Assembly (NCBI RefSeq): GCF_010093535.1
Contig: NW_022985162.1
Span: 2,702,637-2,766,636, forward strand
Length of the DNA: 64,000 nt
Reading direction: 5' to 3'
From: Lindgomyces ingoldianus
Taxonomy: Eukaryota > Ascomycota > Dothideomycetes > Pleosporales > Lindgomycetaceae
In this document: positions 57,721-64,000 of the stretch, piece by piece
Numbering within the stretch: position 1 is the first letter of the stretch
Layout: each line of letters starts with the position of its first letter
Notes under the pieces: model-generated
What the model was told of the DNA's origin: nothing
Seen by the model: only the letters and a program-made list of their open reading frames with translations
The model's database searches: none
Program-made: the position numbers and the translations under genes

Positions 57721-60700
57721 TGATGATATCCTACGTGCTGCCCATGGTTTCGAGAGCCATTGTGTCTTGCAGTAGGGCATTTGGTGAGAGAGTTGAAAGA
57801 AAGTGGACACACTCACGGTTGCAAAATAATGGAATTCACTGTACCTTATATTGTTTGGTTGTAACGCCACAATATTAATTTCGAATTTTATGTCAGACGA
57901 CAGGGGTAGGGCCGACTACCCTACGCCTATTTGGGTACCACCGCCACACACACTTAGAAATCAACTGCATTCACAAGTAAAAATCTACATAAAAGCGCAA
58001 GATTTGCCTTCGGCACGAAAACTCAGAATTCATACCTCATTATGCTTCACTTTAATTAAGATACATATCAAGCTGACTTGAAGCAGTCTATTCAATCCTT
58101 GCCGAGATTTTAAGAACCCGGCAGGACTATGACCATCTTTTCTTTTCCTGATGCGGCAGCTAAGTTGTGAGAGTTAGGAAGTAGAGGGGGGTGTTTATCT
58201 ACGTGCAATCAGAGCAGGCATTCTGCGGAAACGGAACAGTTGGGAAGAGGATGATTGATACCCACGAAGTTTTTTTCGACACACCCGAACGGAGAGAGCA
58301 TAGTACCAACATCATTCATTTTCACCAGCAACGATTCGTTCGTCCACGCTAGCCCTCCTTCAGGTGCGCTGAGTGCCCGATATCTAAGTATCATAACTAC
58401 CAGTAGAGTCTCTCAGATCTCTGCTATAGAGACCATAGCCAAAAACTTCAATCATTTTCATAAAGACTCTCGTCCACGCAGAACGAACATACAAATTCCT
58501 CGACGATCCATTTTAGATCGATCCGTAGGCTTGGTGAGCAGATATTCATAATCAAGTCGTAGACTTGAAGTGATTAGGGGTAAGCTGGAAGGAGTATGAA
58601 CATTCAGTGATCGTATACTCACAAATTCACGAAGACTGTCACCAAACCCTTACTTTATTTCCCCTGCCATTCCAACAGCATGCAACACACACTATAGCCT
58701 CATTCGCCTATTTTTCAACAGCTCAAACACCCTTCAACTCCGCGCAGCCTTTACCTAGGCATCGTATCACTTTCTTCTCTTCAACCATCTCACTACATTC
58801 ATCACATCATGAAAGCTCTCAAGAAACCCATACCCCACTCTACACACCAAGCCCCATAGCCCACAGCCTTGCCATCTACCTTTTCATCTTTTAATTATTC
58901 ACGCTGTGCTGACAGCACCCCCTCTACTCTCGCACTACCTAACATTCAATCTAACATTCAATCCGCCAAACGTCACCAATCCAGACACCATCTCTTGCTT
59001 ACCTGACCAGTTCTTCAAGCACCACAGAGCGCACAACACAAGTGAGAACTTCTAATGTTTTATGCTACATCTCCCATGAAGTAGAGGCCACTCGATTTTA
59101 ATCCACCGAGCAAGGAGGGAGCGAAAATAATCAGGCCCCACAAGGCGAGGCAAAGCGGTATTTATATACCTGGGTAGGAAGCCTGAAAGCACGTGATTGT
59201 TATTCGATCCACTCTCTCTGCCAGGCGTGAAAATCGCTCCGCAATCAATTTCACTCCCGACTCCACTCCGTTTACCAATTCTATCATATTTTCTAGCTTT
59301 TTTCTCGAAACCATCACGCCTAACATGAGCCACTCCTTGCACGGTTTTAGTCCTCCAACCTCCAACACACAACCTCCTGTCCAGACCCAGCACTCATCAT
59401 TTATTATAACCACCATGATTGTATTGCCCCCTTCTACATATATCCCCTCGAAGGCGTTTGATAAGCAGCTATACAGATCAAATAGTAGCACTCCATCGGC
59501 TTAGTTCCCGTTCTTTTAGCGGAAACCATCACCGCAGATTTCTGGGATGTCTTTTTTTCCTTCCACATATATCCACTGAAGGTGCTTTATGAAGCGAGGG
59601 TCTAATTTATGCTCGTAAAACCAGCAATAAATCGTAAAAAATAGTGCAAATGCAGGTATCTGTCTTAGGAGAGAAGTTGGAGCGGACAGACATGTGACTA
59701 AAGTTCCCGGAAGAAGACATATGGTTTCCGCAAAAGAATGGAACCAGAACTACATGCAGTTGAGCGCCTGGATCTGGATGGTAGATTTAGGTAGTCGCGA
59801 TCGCGATCTAAATCCATGTACTCAAATTCTCCGAGTTCCACTTCCGTCCTTTGTGCAATCATACAGTCGTAGCTTTATTTCTTCTCCCCACGAAGCCTCT
59901 TTTGCGATTTTTTCACCCTGTTTCTCTACATCCAGAAGCAAAATTCCACACGCACCTCCTTTCTCATATTCTTACAGTGGATCATAACTCGACGCTATTG
60001 AGGGTTTCATTTTGCCCCTACCCTCTCTCAGAGAAACGCTCACTATCGTTATACTCTGCCTTGTTTTTATTACTTCATCCCAATAATGTCGTCCAACGTG
60101 GTGTTTACCCCTTCATCATCTAGACCCAGATGCGGAACCCTATATTTCTTCAGCTGTTGCTATTATAGAGGAATCCATGAGTGGAAAATCGACAGAGCTT
60201 AATTTCAAAACTGTTCAAGTTGCGAGTTATATGGATGGAAAAAGAAACCAGAGACTTATGTAGCTGATTACCTCGACTTTTAGCGGGCACCATGGTGTGG
60301 AACGCGTACAGACTTATTGCAGGTCTGTTTAATCTGAGAGTTGGGTGGAGGAAGAAAGCGAGGAAGTAAAAGGCAAGGGGGGTTAGGTCCTGGAGGGTTT
60401 GCCGGGAGGAATTGCATGTGATATTCTGCTCTTGGAACTTCTAAGTTCTGCAAGTTCTCATGCGGAATCTTTCTAAAATCTGCTGGTGTCATAGCTGCCC
60501 GCTCCTGTAGCTTTCAATCTCAGCACATGTGTACATGACAGAATGCCACTGCACGGACAAACAGAACAGGGCGGCGATAAGAAAAATCGGTTGAATCTGG
60601 ACCTGATCTGGTAAAATGAGGACTAGAATATAAGTAGAAAGAATATCAAAACGAGCCAAAGCGTCACCAAGGGCCGCCGTCTTTTTTCCATCCTTGTATC

Positions 60701-60833
60701 CATACGATTTCTGCACATCACACAGGAGAGTTAGAATGAACACCAGCACTCTACTCCTCCTCATGGATCACCCACTGTCTATCCTCGGACCTAAATTCAC
60801 CTCATGCAGCCAGCCCCTTCAAATCCCACCTAC
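57721..60833. other. Gene-poor spacer before fimbrin
   Basis: 3.1 kb of AT-rich and CT-rich DNA (pyrimidine-rich at 58610-58900). No intact gene, RNA or transposon recognised. A nested palindrome lies at 59784-59814. Segments near 59437 and 59563 share a CATATATCC...GAAGG block, possibly an old local duplication. Confidence 0.5.
59784..59814. repeat. Nested palindrome
   Basis: Outer arms GATTTAG (59784-59790) and CTAAATC (59808-59814) enclose the perfect 12-bp palindrome TCGCGATCGCGA (59795-59806). Function unknown; possibly a protein-binding dyad or chance. Confidence 0.5.
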
Positions 60834-62990
60834 TTAGCCCATCCTCTCATAAGTCGCCATCAAGCTCCCAATAAACGTCGTTATCAGCCTACTCTGCACC
60901 GCCACAATATCCTCCGGCACAAGCCAAATCGTCGCGCCCATTTTTCTCGCAATACTAATCGCCAACTTCGCATTCAAATAGCATTCTTCCTCATTTCTGC
61001 CTTGCGCCACAAGATCATAATCCACATAGCTGCTCTTCATGCCGGCCAGAACATCTAATAAAAACACCGCCGAGGAGAGGTTCGAGTCCTTGAAGGACCG
61101 GATCTGCGAACCTTTCCCGCCCTTACGCGCCATATCATTAGCCCATTTGATCATATCCTGGTCGTTGATTTCGCGCTTGCCTAGGCGTTGTGCGAGGCCG
61201 CGCAAAGTAGATACGATGTCTTTTCGCATGAGTTGCCAGACGAGGCCGAGAGTGAGAGTTCGCTGACCATCGGTAATGTCTGCGCCTTGCATGCCGGGTA
61301 GGGAAAACGAGTTCGCTTTTCCGAGTTCGACGCAGTAGTTCGTGTTTTCGAGGGCCTTGAAGCGCATTAGTTCGGCTCCTGGGCGAGGTTTATTGACGTG
61401 GCGCCATTGGACACTGCCGGGTATGACTTTATCGTAGGCTTGTAGGAGGACTGTGCCGTCCTTTAGATCTTCGAAGAAGGATTGCACGACGGGCTGGACA
61501 TCTAAGGAGTTGAGCCATAGGGTGAAGACGCGGGCTTCGCGTTCGCCCTCCGCATCAAAATCGTCAATGTCGGCCTTCTCTTCCTCGGTGATGGGATCAA
61601 GGCCGGGGTGAGTGTTAAAGAGATTGGCGACGAAGGCGAGGTTGAGCTTGGGGTTTCCGGCTACGAGGGAAGTAGGAGTCAAGAACTTGCGGCAATCCAG
61701 GCTGTCGGCGTTCTGGAGGACTTGCTCCGCACGTTGGAGGAGATCGCGGGTTTGGAGAGGGGCACGGGAGCAGATATCTGGGGCGAGCTGGTTGAGGAGG
61801 ACAGTGTAGTTCTCGCCATCTTTGACGTCAGTGGAGAAGTTGGTGACGCTATTCTAGTTAGCATGTCGCACCCATTTGCTGGAAGGCGGGTGTCCTTACG
61901 TCCTGTGCCACTTGGCATTCTTTAAATGGTAGTTGAACCACCTGAGCAAGATCTGCTCGGGAGGAAGGCGCAAAAACTGTTCGAGAGTCTCATCCTCCTC
62001 CAACAGCCGATACAACTCGGGATGAAGCTTAATGTCGATCTTACCCAGCAGACCCCGTCGGATGATCTGCCAAATCAGACCAAGAATCAGATGCTCGCGC
62101 ACTTCAATGATATCTCCGCTGCCAATGTTCACCACGGAGCATCCGATACCCTTTGCAGACTCGATGACGATGTTGTTGTTCTCCGTCATGTGGAAGGCAT
62201 TCAGCGTCTTGATCTTCCTGCCGACCCTGTTCAGCACGCGCTCATCAATCGTGTCCGGGACGCTGTCGTTGATCAACTTGGCGAGCACCAGGCCGTCCTT
62301 GCACTCGTCGAACATCTCGAATGTGTCGGTCGGGAAGGGCAGCCGGTCGCCAATATCGGGATCACCGGCAAGCACGGCATTGATGTGGCGCGTGAACTCG
62401 GTGCGCTCGTCCTCGTTGATGGTGTGGGTGACGTTGGCCGAGGAGCCCTGGACCTGGATCCTGCCGCCGCCATGGCTGGTCTTGTGGGCGTGGCCAGGGG
62501 TGGAGGGCGCGCTGCCTGTGCCGCCCCGCGGACGAGTCGGCCCCGTGTTCATACGCTGCTGGGCGGGCGAGGACTCGCGGAGCTTGGAGATGAGCTGGCC
62601 GACAGCCGTCAGTTATGTGCGTCTTAAGAAAAAAGTGCGCCGATCGGGCAGAATACGCACATCAACATAGTCTTCTAGCTCGACGCGCCGCGAGCTGTCC
62701 AATTCGACCTCCTTCAGGGCCTGGCGTACGACGTCGTACGGCTGGTGCTCCGTCTGCTGCGTCGACTTGATGACCGTGGCCTCGTCGAGGTAGCCCTTGT
62801 CGTCGACGTCCAGCTTGCGGAAGGCATCCTGCAGGCTAAAGATCTCCGACTGCTGGAACTGCGGATACTTTCTGTGTGCAGGCCATTGTTAGCTGCGCTG
62901 TTATGCTATGTACCGTGGAACCCGGGGGAGATGCATGGAACCACCAGGGGACGGACGGGCGGCCTACCTCTGAATCTTGATGATGTTCAT
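60834..62990 (-). CDS. SAC6: Fimbrin (plastin), actin-bundling protein
   Basis: Cross-links actin filaments in endocytic patches and rings. Four exons, 62990-62968, 62871-62661, 62594-61900 and 61848-60834, encode 647 residues, the normal fimbrin length. Exon 1 is 23 nt (MNIIKIQ). Two N-terminal EF-hand-like segments (LQDAFRKLDVDDKGYLDEAT; ELDSSRRVELEDYVD) have imperfect calcium ligands. Four calponin-homology domains follow in two actin-binding pairs, with landmarks KDGLVLAKLINDSVPDTIDE, LILGLIWQIIRRGLL, TDVKDGENYTVLLNQLAP, FEDLKDGTVLLQAYDKVIPG, LTLGLVWQLMRKDI and IKWANDM. Introns are 96, 66 and 51 nt, all GT-AG. The start follows the family N-terminus, although it lies in a very short exon. 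Confidence 0.95.
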
Positions 62991-63823
62991 GGTTGGAGGA
63001 AAAGGTGTGTGGAGAAGGTGCGTGTCTCGGGTCGAACAGATATAGCGGGCGCTCGATCTCTGCCTGGCTCAGCCTCTTCGTTGTGCGCGTTTTGGCGTTG
63101 CAGGTCCTTGCTTTGCTTACCCCCGATGACGATACGTGGGGCTGCCAAGGAACTCATGCTGCCCGAGGGGCAGGTGCGTGCCACAGTGGCTGGTCCGCTT
63201 ACGTACGCTCCCTGTCTTCTTCCTGGATTACCTCACTCCATTCTTCGCCCTTCATTCAGCATCGATCGTCTTGATTCTAGGGAGTAGTTTTCGCGTCTTC
63301 TTGTTAGCAGGCCTGCCTCCACATAACCTAGGTGCAATTCTTGTCTCAAACTCATTTCTATCCACGTCCAACACCCATGGAGGTGCGGCGCCTGTGCCGC
63401 AAATGGAACCAAAGTCGGGGCCTAGCGGTGGAATCACGTATCTCGGCTGCTGAGATATTTGCCAACTCAATCACTCATCCCAGTCCCCTATTTCAACTCC
63501 TCAACTGGACTATCTACATCTCGTTCTCGAAGTTTCATTTAAATGAAGGAGCCCTTTGCCGCTTCTGGAAACACGCCACACTAAAGCTCCTGCCTTGCCC
63601 CCTCTCAACTCAAAAACTAGTATCCGAAAAGCCCCTCGAGATTTCTGCCTTAGAATGTCGTACGCCGGGGACTGGCTGTTAGATCATGCCATTACTAGAC
63701 CTTTCTCTGGCTATTGTGTGAGACTTCACGCTACTTTGTCAAGAATACATCTTCAAGGACATTCTCACCCCGTCGCGTAAACTGTAATACCCTTCCCTCT
63801 ACTAGCTGTTATGAAACCACAGA
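62991..63823. other. Promoter region of fimbrin and spacer
   Basis: 833 bp upstream of the fimbrin start. It should hold the fimbrin promoter and, if the gene at 63824 is real, its promoter too. No clear motif or coding region seen. Confidence 0.45.
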
Positions 63824-64000
63824 ATGACTGTGAGTAGATTTTTTTGCAGACGAGCTAATCTTCTGTCTTCCTCGCACCAGACTAAAAGGCCTGACATCGT
63901 GGAGTTATGGAAACAGAATAATGGCTCTATGCTCTATTATGCGGCATCTGCTGCGCATAGCCTGCAAACATCTCCTTCGAGTGATAGTCACCTTGTTCGT
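63824..64000 (+). CDS. Possible 5' end of a gene leaving the window
   Basis: ATG at 63824 gives a two-codon first exon (M-T) ended by a GTGAGT donor at 63830. A 51-nt intron with a GAGCTAAT branch site and CACCAG acceptor ends at 63880. The next exon is open to the window edge and starts TKRPDIVELWKQNNGSMLYY. The splice signals are strong and the 40 codons have normal composition, but the product is not recognised and the alternative, chance, remains. Divergent from fimbrin. Confidence 0.35.
   Translation, partial: MTVSRFFCRRANLLSSSHQTKRPDIVELWKQNNGSMLYYAASAAHSLQTSPSSDSHLVR

Noticed and set aside
37532..60833. Heavily RIP-mutated AT isochore
   Set aside because: The region is AT-richer than the genes but still has many CpG and CpA sites, and base composition is not extreme by eye; only mild mutation is supported.

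Overview
The window is nuclear DNA from a filamentous ascomycete (Pezizomycotina). The evidence is short spliceosomal introns (mostly 45-100 nt, GT-AG, with CTAAC/CTGAC-type branch sites), a HET-domain gene, a Vps62-like protein, and fungal forms of core eukaryotic proteins. I see no bacterial, viral or organellar features. The genus cannot be fixed from the sequence; the gene families are compatible with Leotiomycetes, but that is only an impression.

Left half (0-37.5 kb): mostly conserved housekeeping genes, several in head-to-head pairs that share short promoters. In order: ribosomal protein eL27 (-) and the pre-rRNA processing factor Sof1 (+); an alpha/beta hydrolase with an Asp nucleophile (+); a membrane-anchored PXA/PX/nexin-C protein (-) facing a hotdog-fold thioesterase (+); a roughly 2,300-residue repeat-rich coiled-coil protein (-) facing proteasome lid subunit Rpn6 (+); an atypical extended SDR (+); a five-exon Vps62-family gene (+); and the RNA polymerase I largest subunit (-) facing splicing factor Prp3 (+). 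Together these serve ribosome production, splicing, protein turnover and membrane contact or trafficking.

Right half (37.5-60.8 kb): gene-poor and accessory in character. The intact genes I can support are a DUF1868/2H-phosphoesterase-like protein, a small thioredoxin with a CSQC active site, and a two-exon HET-domain protein that converges on the thioredoxin. Between and beyond them are decayed genes that only appear when broken frames are joined: a DUF6594 gene, a G1-family (eqolisin-like) glutamic peptidase, a second HET gene, and a FAD-dependent monooxygenase. Several premature stops could have arisen by C-to-T change, and the region reads as a turnover zone around a heterokaryon-incompatibility-type locus.

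Right end (60.8-64 kb): fimbrin/Sac6 (-), then what may be the first exons of a gene leaving the window at 63.8 kb. No rRNA, tRNA, CRISPR array or intact transposon was recognised. Exon boundaries below were worked out by hand from reading frame, splice signals and family conservation.
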